This document shows positions 16,829 through 24,661 of a DNA stretch of 64,000 bases, piece after piece (within the stretch, counting starts at the first letter, position 1; the number at the start of each line of letters is the position of its first letter). This DNA comes from Guopingia tenuis (GTDB lineage: Bacteria; Bacillota; Clostridia; Christensenellales; Christensenellaceae). The DNA is taken from contig NZ_JACRSS010000001.1 of the NCBI RefSeq assembly GCF_014384805.1, forward strand, positions 806,001 through 870,000, in the 5' to 3' direction. Both the position numbers and the translations under genes were made by a program. The notes under the pieces are model-generated. The model was not told where the DNA came from and searched no databases. It saw only the letters and a list, made by a program, of their open reading frames with translations.

Positions 16829-16989
16829 TCCATAAAGTATTACAGGCAAAACCGGGATGTGCGAAACCCGGGCCTTTCAGATATGGATAAGGCGCCGTAC
16901 ATTTCTCAAACTGCGGGATAGCGGCGCCTTCCTGAACCCTGGCCGCTTATACTGTTTTCCCGCAGAATATCCGCCGTCCTCCTTTTTTT
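16829..16989 (+). ncRNA. candidate structured noncoding RNA with a possible pseudoknot
   Basis: Nested helices: TCCATA/TATGGA (16829, 16882), AGGC/GCCT (16844, 16872) and CCGGG/CCCGG (16852, 16867). A second arm is AAGGCGCCG/CGGCGCCTT (16889, 16922). Within its 24-base loop, CTGCGGG (16911) can pair with CCCGCAG (16959), forming a pseudoknot. A run of seven T ends at 16989. The strand is inferred from the TTGACG/TATTAT promoter; the minus strand is also possible. It matches no riboswitch or housekeeping RNA I recognise. Confidence 0.4.
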
Positions 16990-17041
16990 AATCTTATGGC
17001 AATAGCCATGTAATTCCTTAAAAACAACCCGAATTTCAAAA

Positions 17042-17086
17042 AAACCGGAAGAGCGCTTTTGCACTCTTCCGGTTTATCGTTTTTTC
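17042..17086 (-). terminator. groESL terminator, bidirectional
   Basis: AAACCGGAAGAG pairs with CTCTTCCGGTTT; the minus strand continues in T7, and the plus strand has TTTTTT at 17080. Confidence 0.85.
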
Positions 17087-17106
17087 CTTTCGCGGAAAAC
17101 CCTTTA

Positions 17107-18732
17107 TCAATACATGCCCTGCATTCCAGCCGGGTTGGGAGCCGGCGGCTCGGGAGCAGGGATATCCGTCACCAGGCTTTCGGTTGTCAGGAGCATGGCG
17201 GAAACAGATGCCGCATTCTGCAGAGCAGAACGGGTGACCTTCTTCGGATCCAGAATACCCGCTTCGATCATATCCACATATTCGCCCTTGGCCGCATCAT
17301 AGCCGAAGGAAACCGAATCGTTGGCGCGGATCTTTTCCACGATGATGCTGCCCTCGATGCCGGCGTTGGCCGCGATCTGACGGATCGGCTCTTCCAAAGC
17401 CCGCAGCACGATGGCAATACCCGTCCGGATGTCGCCGGTTTCGGTTGCCAGCAGCTCTTTCACATGCTTTTCAGCCTTCAACATTGCCGTGCCGCCGCCG
17501 GGAACGATGCCTTCCTCAACAGCCGCACGTGTCGCCGCCAGAGCATCCTCGATGCGCAGCTTCATTTCCTTCATCTCGGTTTCGGTTGCCGCGCCGACGC
17601 GGATTACCGCTACACCGCCGGACAGCTTCGCCAGACGCTCCTGCTGCTTTTCCTTATCATAATCCGAAGTGCAGTCGATGATCTGCTGCTTGATGCCGTT
17701 GATCCGGGCCTGAATTTCCTTCGGATCGCCCTTGCCTTCCACGATGATGGTATTTTCCTTGTCCACCTTGACCTGGCGGGCGCTGCCCAGCTGCTCGATC
17801 TTGGTTTCCTTCAGCTCCAGACCAACTTCCTCGGAAATTACCGTGCCGCCGGTCAGAACCGCGATATCCTGGAGCATTGCCTTGCGGCGGTCACCGAATC
17901 CAGGCGCCTTGACGGCAACGCAGGTGAAGGTTCCCCGCAGCTTGTTGACAACCAGAGTCGCCAGAGCTTCGCCTTCCACATCCTCCGCAATGATCAGCAG
18001 CTTTTTGCCCATCTGCACAACCTGCTCCAAAACCGGCAGGATCTCCTGGATGTTGGAAATCTTCTTATCCGTAATCAGGATAAGCGGATCATCCAGAACC
18101 GCTTCCATCTTATCCGTGTCCGTCGCCATATAAGCCGAAGCATAGCCGCGGTCGAACTGCATGCCTTCCACAACCTTCAGGTCGGTCTTCATGGTCTTGG
18201 ATTCTTCCACGGTAATAACGCCTTCGTTGCCGACTTTTTCCATCGCCTGTGCGATCAGGGAACCAATGCTCTCGTCGCCGGCGGAAATCGAAGCGACCTG
18301 GGCAATCGCGGAGGAGCCTTCGATGGGCTTCGCCATCTCGGAAAGTCCTTCCACAGCCGCATCGCAGGCCTTCATGATGCCCTTCTTGATGCCCATCGGG
18401 TTTGCGCCCGCAGCCACGTTCTTGAGACCCTCGCGGATGATGGCCTGCGCCATCAGGGTTGCCGTTGTGGTGCCGTCGCCGGCCACATCGTTGGTCTTGG
18501 TGGCAACTTCCTTCACCAGCTGCGCACCCATGTTTTCAAAGGGATCTTCCAGCTCGATCTCCTTGGCGATGGTAACACCGTCGTTGGTGATCAGGGGAGA
18601 ACCAAATTTCTTATCCAGAACCACATTGCGCCCTTTGGGCCCCAGGGTTACTTTGACTGTATCTGCCAGCTGGTTTACGCCTCTTTCCAGGGCGCGGCGA
18701 GCTTCCTCACCAAATTTTAACTGTTTTGCCAT
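17107..18732 (-). CDS. groEL: chaperonin GroEL (60 kDa)
   Basis: Double-ring ATP-dependent folding chamber working with GroES. At 541 residues it is full length. It begins AKQLKFGEEARRALERGVN, contains the ATP-site motif VAGDGTTTATLM near residue 85, and the C-terminal signature of AALAATRAAVEEGIVPGGG type. The C-terminus is NPAGMQGMY, a shortened version of the usual Gly-Met tail. GAGGAGG lies about 10 bases before the ATG. It is second in the groES-groEL operon, 35 bp after groES. Confidence 0.99.
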   Translation of the reverse strand: MAKQLKFGEEARRALERGVNQLADTVKVTLGPKGRNVVLDKKFGSPLITNDGVTIAKEIELEDPFENMGAQLVKEVATKTNDVAGDGTTTATLMAQAIIREGLKNVAAGANPMGIKKGIMKACDAAVEGLSEMAKPIEGSSAIAQVASISAGDESIGSLIAQAMEKVGNEGVITVEESKTMKTDLKVVEGMQFDRGYASAYMATDTDKMEAVLDDPLILITDKKISNIQEILPVLEQVVQMGKKLLIIAEDVEGEALATLVVNKLRGTFTCVAVKAPGFGDRRKAMLQDIAVLTGGTVISEEVGLELKETKIEQLGSARQVKVDKENTIIVEGKGDPKEIQARINGIKQQIIDCTSDYDKEKQQERLAKLSGGVAVIRVGAATETEMKEMKLRIEDALAATRAAVEEGIVPGGGTAMLKAEKHVKELLATETGDIRTGIAIVLRALEEPIRQIAANAGIEGSIIVEKIRANDSVSFGYDAAKGEYVDMIEAGILDPKKVTRSALQNAASVSAMLLTTESLVTDIPAPEPPAPNPAGMQGMY

Positions 18733-18767
18733 GATGTATCTTCCTCCTCTTTCTTTGCTTTAAGGGT

Positions 18768-19052
18768 TTATTCCACAACCGCCAGAATATCCGCCTGTTT
18801 GACGATGATCAGATCCTCGCCGTCGATTTTGACTTCTGTACCCGCATATTTGGAATAGATGACATGATCTCCCACCTTCACATGCATTTCAACGTCCTTG
18901 CCGTCTACATTTCCGCCCGGGCCAACTGCCAGAACTTCCGCCATCTGCGGCTTTTCCTTTGCGCTTCCCGGAAGAACGATGCCGCTCTTTGTGGTTTCCT
19001 CCACTTCCAGAGATTTGATTACGACTCTGTCTGCCAACGGTTTTACCTTCAT
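18768..19052 (-). CDS. groES: co-chaperonin GroES (10 kDa)
   Basis: Heptameric lid of GroEL. From ATG 19052, with AAGGAGGG 8 bases upstream, the protein is 94 residues, the standard length, and starts MKVKPLADRVVIK. The mobile loop (EETTKSGIVLPGSAKEKPQ) and the C-terminal ADILAVVE are typical. In-frame codons upstream run into the 5' leader and are not needed. Confidence 0.98.
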   Translation of the reverse strand: MKVKPLADRVVIKSLEVEETTKSGIVLPGSAKEKPQMAEVLAVGPGGNVDGKDVEMHVKVGDHVIYSKYAGTEVKIDGEDLIIVKQADILAVVE

Positions 19053-19122
19053 AATGAAAACCCTCCTTAAAATAAAATCCTTCGTATCCCGTGCTTCCAC
19101 GGTTTTCCTCTTTCTGGATTTA

Positions 19123-19149
19123 TTAGCACTCGCAAATAGTGAGTGCTAA
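19123..19149 (-). promoter_or_regulatory. CIRCE element, HrcA operator of groESL
   Basis: TTAGCACTC, 9 bases, GAGTGCTAA: a perfect match to the consensus. HrcA binds it to repress groESL until heat shock. hrcA is not in the window. Confidence 0.98.
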
Positions 19150-19160
19150 TAACAAATTCT

Positions 19161-19188
19161 ATTATAGTAAAGTCGGAGAATAATACAA
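19161..19188 (-). promoter_or_regulatory. sigma-A promoter of groESL
   Basis: On the minus strand TTGTAT, 16 bp, perfect TATAAT. The CIRCE element begins 11 bp after the -10, so bound HrcA would cover the start site. Confidence 0.8.
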
Positions 19189-19417
19189 CAGCTAAAATTC
19201 TTCGTTTTTTCCATTTATTTAAAATTATATTTTTATATCTAATGTTTTCTTCATTTTGCTTGTGTTTTTATATACCATTTTCTTAAAATGGCTGTTTTAT
19301 GGGAAAAAATGGCCGCTGCCGCTTCCCGCATTTGTTACGAAATCGTGAATTCTTCAAAAATGCTTTTTCCCGTCTCCGGAGCCTGTTGCATCCCTCTACC
19401 GTTCCCACTCTTGTTAT

Positions 19418-19425
19418 GCTATAAT
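19418..19425 (+). promoter_or_regulatory. extended -10 promoter of the ABM-fold gene
   Basis: TGCTATAAT-type box (TG, C, TATAAT) 40 bp before the ATG, with no good -35. The remaining 19190-19410 is A/T-rich with no gene seen. Confidence 0.6.
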
Positions 19426-19464
19426 TCTTTTTAACACACGCAAAAATAAAATAAGGGGGTACCT

Positions 19465-19761
19465 ATGAGCATAACCATTCATTTATATTATACGGGACAG
19501 GCCGGCAGCGCCCGGCTTTTTGCGGAAGAAATGATGTCCAGTGGAGTTGTCCAGGCTGTCCGTGCAGAACCGGGAAACGAAAGATATGAATATTTTTTTC
19601 CAATGGAGGATCCGGAAACCGTCCTCTTGATCGACCGCTGGCGCGATTCCCATGCCCTTGACCTTCATCATCAGTCCGAAATGATGAGGCAGATCGCCGC
19701 TCTACGGGAAAAATATAAGCTCCGCCTGCGGGTGGAGCGGTATACCGATGCTCCCAAATAG
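19465..19761 (+). CDS. antibiotic-biosynthesis-monooxygenase (ABM) fold protein, YgiN-like
   Basis: 98 residues forming one ferredoxin-like ABM domain: a beta strand (ITIHLYY), a helix (GSARLFAEEMMSSG), paired strands (RYEYFFPMEDPETVLLIDRW) and the helix HALDLHHQSEMMRQIA. Relatives are quinol or heme-related monooxygenases and small dimeric enzymes of unknown substrate. The core EYFFPMEDPETVLLIDRWRD matches the usual pattern of E.YE....P..F...E.W. ATG 19465 follows AAGGGGG. Confidence 0.8.
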   Translation: MSITIHLYYTGQAGSARLFAEEMMSSGVVQAVRAEPGNERYEYFFPMEDPETVLLIDRWRDSHALDLHHQSEMMRQIAALREKYKLRLRVERYTDAPK

Positions 19762-20122
19762 GAAGATAAACCTCGGGAAACTCTGGGCGGGCCGAGGCAA
19801 CGCGCAAAAATATACTGCGGCCTATTTGCATTGCGGCCCATCCCTCTATCCGAAATAGGAACGCTATGCGTGAAAATTTCTGCGCACGATCTGGTGCAGC
19901 CGGCCGCTTTTTAGCTGCGGCTGTGGATGATCTCTTCCGGGAAGCGGCTCCCTTTCTCCGGAGCCATACCCTTTGCATTGTTATGCCGGCTCGCTCCTGC
20001 CAAGGCAAAATCCCGGGCAGGTCTCCTGAAAAACAGCGGGACCGCCGCTCCTGTCCTATCCGCGGCACAAAACACATTCCGGCTCTCCGCTAGGACGAAG
20101 CCTATACAACGCAGCTCTATAC
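19762..20122. other. gene-free stretch
   Basis: A short inverted repeat (CCTCGG ... CCGAGG) lies near 19772-19797. No frame has both a ribosome site and recognisable content. Confidence 0.5.
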
Positions 20123-20150
20123 AAAAAGCCATCCAACCGATGGCTTTTTT
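20123..20150. terminator. bidirectional terminator
   Basis: AAAAAGCCATC and GATGGCTTTTTT pair around CAACC; it lies 53 bp past the HAD gene stop on the minus strand. Confidence 0.8.
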
Positions 20151-20202
20151 CCTTGTTTTAGTTTTCATGGTAAAGAGCTGGTTTGCCGCATTTCGCAGCG
20201 TT

Positions 20203-20829
20203 TTATTTCTCCGCATCCGTCAGCCGCAGTCCCAACGCCGCCGCTTTCTCGAAAATATCCGTCCCCGGCGGCAGAGTGATCGTCTGAAAACCCAGCTCCC
20301 GGGCCGCCTGGGTGTTGGCCTCCCGGTCGTCGAAAAACAGGGCGTGCTGCGGCACAATCGAATACCGTTCCATCAGCATCCGGTAAATCGCCGGGTCCGG
20401 CTTGATGCACCGCGCCTCCCAGGATACGACGCCGCCGTCAAACTCCGAAAAAAAGTCTGCCCGCTGCCCCCAGAGAATCTCCCAATTCTCCTTTTGAAAA
20501 TTCGAGAGATAGAACACCCGGCAGCCCGCCGCCTTTGCCCGCCGCAGGAATCTCACATTCCGGGCGATGGGATTTACATATTCCGTCATATGGCGGATGG
20601 CATATTCCGCGGCCTCCTCGTCGCCCGGAACATAGGATGCAAACCAACGGGCGCCCTCATCGCGGCTGATATCGCCCCGGTCCAGAGCCTCCCAGAAGCC
20701 GGGAATGGGCGGCACTTCCAAAATCTTTTTCCGCGCCCGGCCGCTCAGCCCCATCTGTTTTAGCGCTTCGGGAAAATCCAGATAGACCAGCACAGAGCCA
20801 ATGTCAAAAATCAGTGTGTCGGTCTTCAT
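20203..20829 (-). CDS. HAD-superfamily hydrolase, YihX-like (copy 2)
   Basis: 208 residues. Motif I is FDIGSVLVYLDFP: the nucleophile Asp is present, but the second Asp of DxDx is Gly, as in YihX-type sugar-phosphate phosphatases (DLGNV). Motif II is YLSNF, motif III the Lys of CIKPDPAIY, and motif IV FFDDREANTQAARELG. A helical cap lies between motifs I and II. The start overlaps the upstream HAD gene by four bases (ATGA). It is a paralogue of that gene with the same layout. The substrate is unknown; sugar phosphates are likely. Confidence 0.9.
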   Translation of the reverse strand: MKTDTLIFDIGSVLVYLDFPEALKQMGLSGRARKKILEVPPIPGFWEALDRGDISRDEGARWFASYVPGDEEAAEYAIRHMTEYVNPIARNVRFLRRAKAAGCRVFYLSNFQKENWEILWGQRADFFSEFDGGVVSWEARCIKPDPAIYRMLMERYSIVPQHALFFDDREANTQAARELGFQTITLPPGTDIFEKAAALGLRLTDAEK

Positions 20830-21428
20830 ACGCCAAAGCCCAGCTCCGCCGTCTCGGCAAACAAATCGGTATCCGGCTTCAGCCAGAGAGTATGGATGCC
20901 CAGTTTCTCCGCCGCGCGGATGTTGTTTTCCCGGTCATCGATAAACAGCGTGTTCTCCGGCGCCAGGCCATATTTCCCAAGCAGCGTCTGATAAATCTCC
21001 GCATCCGGCTTGACCTGATGCACCTGATAGGACACCACGCCGCCGTCAAACAGCCGGAAAAAGTCAAAGCGTTCAAAAATGATTTCCCAGTTGCGGTGGG
21101 AGTAGTTAGAGAGATAATAGACCTGGTATCCCTTTGCCTTTGCCGCCCGGAGAAAGCGGGATGTGGGCGTGATCTCCTCCATATAATAGGCCATATGGGT
21201 GAAAGCATATTCCGCCTCTTTTTTATAGGTGGGGATCATATCAAGATAGATCTTGAGCCCCTCTTCCTCGGTCATAAGGCCCCGGTCCATCTTCTGCCAG
21301 AAGGGGCCGCCTTCTTTGATTACATCCAGTTCCTTCTGCACGGCCTCGCTGTATCCCAAATGTTTGAGAAAGTCCGGATAGTTGAAAGAAACCAAAACCG
21401 AACCAATGTCAAAAATAATCGCTTTCAT
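20826..21428 (-). CDS. HAD-superfamily hydrolase, YihX-like (copy 1)
   Basis: 200 residues, same architecture as its downstream paralogue: FDIGSVLVSFNYP (motif I with Gly at the second-Asp position), YYLSNYSHRNWE (motif II), VHQVKPDAEIYQ (motif III) and FIDDRENNIRAAEKLG (motif IV). Both share DGGVVSY before motif III, supporting tandem duplication. The two are translationally coupled. GAAAGGAT precedes the ATG. A metal-dependent phosphatase acting on a small phosphorylated metabolite is inferred. Confidence 0.9.
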   Translation of the reverse strand: MKAIIFDIGSVLVSFNYPDFLKHLGYSEAVQKELDVIKEGGPFWQKMDRGLMTEEEGLKIYLDMIPTYKKEAEYAFTHMAYYMEEITPTSRFLRAAKAKGYQVYYLSNYSHRNWEIIFERFDFFRLFDGGVVSYQVHQVKPDAEIYQTLLGKYGLAPENTLFIDDRENNIRAAEKLGIHTLWLKPDTDLFAETAELGFGV

Positions 21429-21499
21429 ATGATATCCTTTCTATATTTCACATATACCAGATCTATTGTGTCATAGGAAAGGCGAAAAGTCAAAGATTT

Positions 21500-21509
21500 T
21501 GTGCTATAA
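21500..21509 (+). promoter_or_regulatory. extended -10 promoter of the SDR gene
   Basis: TG, C, TATAAT at 21501-21509, 45 bp before the ATG. Confidence 0.65.
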
Positions 21510-21553
21510 TTGGGAATAAGCACGGCATAGACTGCAAGAGGAGGGGTTAGCCC

Positions 21554-22384
21554 ATGAACCGCATTGTTTTAATTACCGGGGGAACCAAGGGAATCGGCCT
21601 GGCCGTCGCTCAGGCATTTCTCGCAAAGGGAGACATCGTGATCGGCGCGTCCCGGCGCCCGGCAGAGGTCCCCTTCCCCACCCATGCTCTGGATCTTTCC
21701 AGCGAGGAATCCATCCGGGAATGCGTCGGCTGGGTCGCCCGGGAATACGGCCGGATCGATATTCTCGTCAACAGCGCGGGCATGGGCATCGGCGGCCCGC
21801 TGGAAGATTATTCGGATGCCCAGCTGCAAAGGGAATGCCAGCTGAATTTTATTGGTACCGCCCGGATGATCTGCGCCGTATTGCCATATATGCGCGCCCA
21901 GAATGCCGGAAAGATCATCAGCATTGGTTCGGTTGCCGCCCGCATCCCTATTCCCTTCCAAAGCATGTACAGCGCCTCCAAAGCGGCGCTGGCCTCCATG
22001 ACCGGGGCGCTACGTCTGGAACTTAAAGGAACGGGGGTTTCTCTCTGCGTCGTGGAACCGGGGGATACAGCCACCGGCTTCACCGCTGCCCGGGAGTTTG
22101 CTGCGGGAACCGGACAACATTCCTGCTATCAGGCGCCCTGCGAACACGCCTTAAACGCCATGATGCACGATGAAATTCACGGAAAATCGCCGGAAACCGT
22201 TGCCCGGGCCGTCGTCCGTCTCGCCGGAAAACGCCGGATGCCCGCCCGTCGTGTCGTCTGCATGGACTATAAGCTGCTCTGCCTTGCCGCCCGCCTCCTC
22301 CCGGTGCGCGTTGTGGAATGGGTTCTGGGCCTGCTCTATTTAAAAAGTAAAAAAGATGCCGGATACCGCTATGCGAAGAAATAA
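21554..22384 (+). CDS. short-chain dehydrogenase/reductase
   Basis: 276-residue NAD(P)-dependent oxidoreductase with a Rossmann fold. The cofactor motif is TGGTKGIG near residue 8, the structural motif NSAG, and the catalytic Ser-Tyr-Lys set appears as GSVAAR with YSASK. The PGDTATGF segment follows the active site. An extended hydrophobic C-terminal helix (LCLAARLLPVRVVEWVLGLL) suggests membrane association, as in retinol or sphingoid-type SDRs. GAGGAGG lies before the ATG. The substrate is unknown. Monocistronic, ending in a strong terminator. Confidence 0.93.
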   Translation: MNRIVLITGGTKGIGLAVAQAFLAKGDIVIGASRRPAEVPFPTHALDLSSEESIRECVGWVAREYGRIDILVNSAGMGIGGPLEDYSDAQLQRECQLNFIGTARMICAVLPYMRAQNAGKIISIGSVAARIPIPFQSMYSASKAALASMTGALRLELKGTGVSLCVVEPGDTATGFTAAREFAAGTGQHSCYQAPCEHALNAMMHDEIHGKSPETVARAVVRLAGKRRMPARRVVCMDYKLLCLAARLLPVRVVEWVLGLLYLKSKKDAGYRYAKK

Positions 22385-22400
22385 TCGTTTCGCTTTAAAG

Positions 22401-22432
22401 AAAAAACAGGGAAGAAAACTTCCCTGTTTTTT
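22401..22432 (+). terminator. terminator of the SDR gene
   Basis: AAAAAACAGGGAAG pairs perfectly with CTTCCCTGTTTTTT around AAAA. Confidence 0.93.
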
Positions 22433-22677
22433 GCCGCCAGCCTTTTTTCAGGAACCATGCGGCTGATTTTTGCGGTGCAGCTTTTCAAAATATGCAAGAG
22501 TCCTTATCTCTATCCATAAACCCCGGCATGGTATTTTGCATGAAGCGGGCCGTTCGGTTTTTCGGCTGTTTCATTTGTCATATGCCAAAACAGGGTTCCG
22601 TCCCCCCTGAAGCACCCTGTTCATGAAATGTTTCCATTTTTTCCGGCAGAATGGATAGACTTCCCGCAAAAATTCTA

Positions 22678-22694
22678 TATAATTTCTATATAAT
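22678..22694 (+). promoter_or_regulatory. twin -10 boxes before the GNAT gene
   Basis: TATAAT at 22678 and again at 22689, with weak -35s. They lie after the ATG at 22651, so that upstream start cannot be used from these promoters. Confidence 0.55.
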
Positions 22695-22734
22695 AAGAAA
22701 AAAGTTTGGATTATCCGTCCAGCAGGAGGGCCTT

Positions 22735-23346
22735 TTGCGAATAGAGATAAAAGAATTAAAGAAGGCGGATCACAAAAAAGCCGCAGCCTTTGCCATCACC
22801 GGGATGCACTTTCACTGGTATGTAGACAGCCGTCCGCTGCTGCAGCTATATGGAAAATATTTTTGGAATATGGAAATTACCCGCGCCACGCAGATTCTCG
22901 CCGCTTATGAGGGCGATACGCTGGTGGGCGTGCTGCTGGCAGAAATATACGGGGAGAAAAAGGCATATCCATCCTTTGGCAAGTCGTTGTATGTGAAAAT
23001 GTTTGATACCCTGCTGCGGCTCTTTTCCAAGGAGGGCGCCGGCCTATATGAGCAAACCAATCGTTCCATGCTTTGCAAATACAAAGAAACATGGGTTCCA
23101 GATGGAGAAATTATTTTTTTAGCCGCCGATCCGGGCAGCCAGGGCAAAGGGATTGGAAGCGCACTGCTCAAGGAGCTTGCGCGGAGAGAACAGGGCAAAA
23201 GGATCTTTTTGTTTACCGACGACGCCTGCACCTATTCCTTCTATGACCGCCGGGAATTCCGGCGGGCAGCGGAAACCAAAATCGTCCTGAATATGGGCAG
23301 AAAAACCGTCCCTCTGCGATGCTTCCTCTATGACAAAGTTCTATAG
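22735..23346 (+). CDS. GNAT-family N-acetyltransferase
   Basis: 203 residues from TTG 22735, which has GGAGGG 4 bases upstream; the in-frame ATG at 22651 precedes the likely promoters. The acetyl-CoA motif A reads LAADPGSQGKGIGSALLKEL, the classical Q/RxxGxG/A pyrophosphate loop. A late Tyr (YSFYDRREFRRA) fits the GNAT general-acid position. The N-terminal half (FHWYVDSRPLL) is divergent. The acceptor is unknown. Confidence 0.88.
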   Translation: MRIEIKELKKADHKKAAAFAITGMHFHWYVDSRPLLQLYGKYFWNMEITRATQILAAYEGDTLVGVLLAEIYGEKKAYPSFGKSLYVKMFDTLLRLFSKEGAGLYEQTNRSMLCKYKETWVPDGEIIFLAADPGSQGKGIGSALLKELARREQGKRIFLFTDDACTYSFYDRREFRRAAETKIVLNMGRKTVPLRCFLYDKVL

Positions 23347-23398
23347 CCGCCGTCCCCGGCAATTTAGAAGTTCTATCCCCGGTTCAGAAAAGCCTCCC

Positions 23399-23425
23399 GC
23401 CCCGAAAAGGTTTCGGGGCTTTTTT
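23399..23425 (+). terminator. terminator of the GNAT gene
   Basis: GCCCCGAAA pairs with TTTCGGGGC and is followed by TTTTTT. Confidence 0.9.
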
Positions 23426-23712
23426 GTGTCTCATCTCTCTGCCGGAAGCAAAACCGCCCATCCCTTCCTTTCCCATAGAAAAAAAGGTTTTTGCCGCCGG
23501 TAAGGTTCGGTTTTCCTCCCATGCGCGGCAGGCAAAAAAGCTGTTTCCCTTCCCTGCTCTTTCTCGGATCTTTCGGCATTCTCCTTTCCATTTCATCCGT
23601 CTCGCTGGCAGACGCTGCGCACCAGTTTCTATTGTCACTCCGTCCAGGAGCCTTTTTGTGGAACCAGGTTCCCGGATGGGGTTTGTCTCATCGTCGTTTT
23701 TCCCATAAGCCT
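23426..23712. other. gene-free stretch
   Basis: Open frames exist on both strands but none has a ribosome site or family signature; I see nothing else. Confidence 0.45.
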
Positions 23713-23746
23713 AAAACAGGGAAAGCCTTTTCGCTTTCCCTGTTTT
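23713..23746 (-). terminator. terminator of the peptidoglycan/recX/birA/lipase operon
   Basis: AAAACAGGGAAAGC pairs with GCTTTCCCTGTTTT around six bases, 45 bp past the patatin gene stop; it can act in both directions. Confidence 0.8.
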
Positions 23747-23791
23747 TCGCATATAACCCGCCATATTTTTATAAAGCAGGTGCGCTGGCCT

Positions 23792-24646
23792 TTATGCTCC
23801 GTCTCCGCCCAGCAGCCGCCGGATCTCCGGGATTTTTTCCCGGGCCTCGCACTTTCCCCGGCGATAGGCAGCTTCCAGCTTACCCATATCCCTTTCAAAC
23901 CGGCGCACCTCCAGGGCCGTTTTGGGCGCAATGACCACCGCGCGCCCTTCTTTCTCCCATCGGGCCGCCAGCGCCTGTTCCTCTGCATAGATCTCATGGC
24001 GGCGGTCCAAAAGCCGGATCATGGCCGGATATCTGCGAAATGCCCGCTTATAATACCACCGCAGCTTCTCAGGCGGCTTCACATAATCCCGGGGCCGTGT
24101 CAGCACTACGACCGCCCGCTGGCAGCCGTCCTCTGCAGCCTTTTGCAGGGGAATGGGGTCCGACGTTCCTCCGTCCAGATATTTCCGGCCGCAGTATTCC
24201 ACCATAGGGGAGAAACAGGGGATGGCGGACGACGCCCGCACTACCGTGCAGTCGTGATCCAGGTGCTCTTTGCCGAAATAGGCGGGTTTCCCGGTTTCTA
24301 CGTCCGTCACCCCCACCACATATTCCGCCGCAGCCGCCTGAAAGGCATCGTAATCAAAGGGGTCGAGCTCATGGGGGATGGTGTCAAAAATATAATTCAT
24401 CCCAAACATGGATTTTTCTTTTAAAAGCGGATACAGCCCGCAATACCGCTTATCTCTGGTATAGGCCGTGTTTATGCGGTATCCCCGCCCGGTCTGGCCG
24501 GAGACATAGGACAGGCCGTTGCAGGCGCCCGCAGAAACCCCGATCACATAGGGGAACCGAATATTTTCCTCTTCCAGCGCGTCCAGTACCCCCACGGTAT
24601 AGAGGCCGCGAAAGCCGCCGCCCTCCAACACCAATCCAGTTTTCAT
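23792..24646 (-). CDS. patatin-like phospholipase/esterase
   Basis: 284-residue serine lipase of the patatin/RssA type. The oxyanion motif is EGGGFRG, the nucleophile elbow GVSAG near residue 40, and the dyad Asp lies in DGGTSDP near residue 162, all in the correct order. No signal peptide, so cytoplasmic. ATG 24646 is preferred to a TTG two codons upstream because AAGAAGGA sits 6 bases before it. It is last of four tightly packed genes, 15 bp after birA. Bacterial relatives hydrolyse phospholipids or acyl esters; the true substrate is unknown. Confidence 0.92.
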   Translation of the reverse strand: MKTGLVLEGGGFRGLYTVGVLDALEEENIRFPYVIGVSAGACNGLSYVSGQTGRGYRINTAYTRDKRYCGLYPLLKEKSMFGMNYIFDTIPHELDPFDYDAFQAAAAEYVVGVTDVETGKPAYFGKEHLDHDCTVVRASSAIPCFSPMVEYCGRKYLDGGTSDPIPLQKAAEDGCQRAVVVLTRPRDYVKPPEKLRWYYKRAFRRYPAMIRLLDRRHEIYAEEQALAARWEKEGRAVVIAPKTALEVRRFERDMGKLEAAYRRGKCEAREKIPEIRRLLGGDGA

Positions 24647-24661
24647 ATCCAATCCTTCTTT

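Noticed and set aside
16829..16989. 6S RNA, SRP RNA, tmRNA or RNase P RNA
   Set aside because: No tag-peptide region, no GAGGAAAGTCC-type core, and a multi-arm rather than single long-hairpin fold; left as unknown.
16469..17040. c-di-AMP (ydaO-type) riboswitch upstream of the wall hydrolase
   Set aside because: That class often precedes such genes, but its conserved strings (GACAGCTAAC type) are absent, and the structured part lies upstream of the likely hydrolase promoter.
17059..18720. Plus-strand frame of over 550 codons opposite groEL
   Set aside because: Antisense shadow of a highly conserved gene; no motif, no ribosome site.
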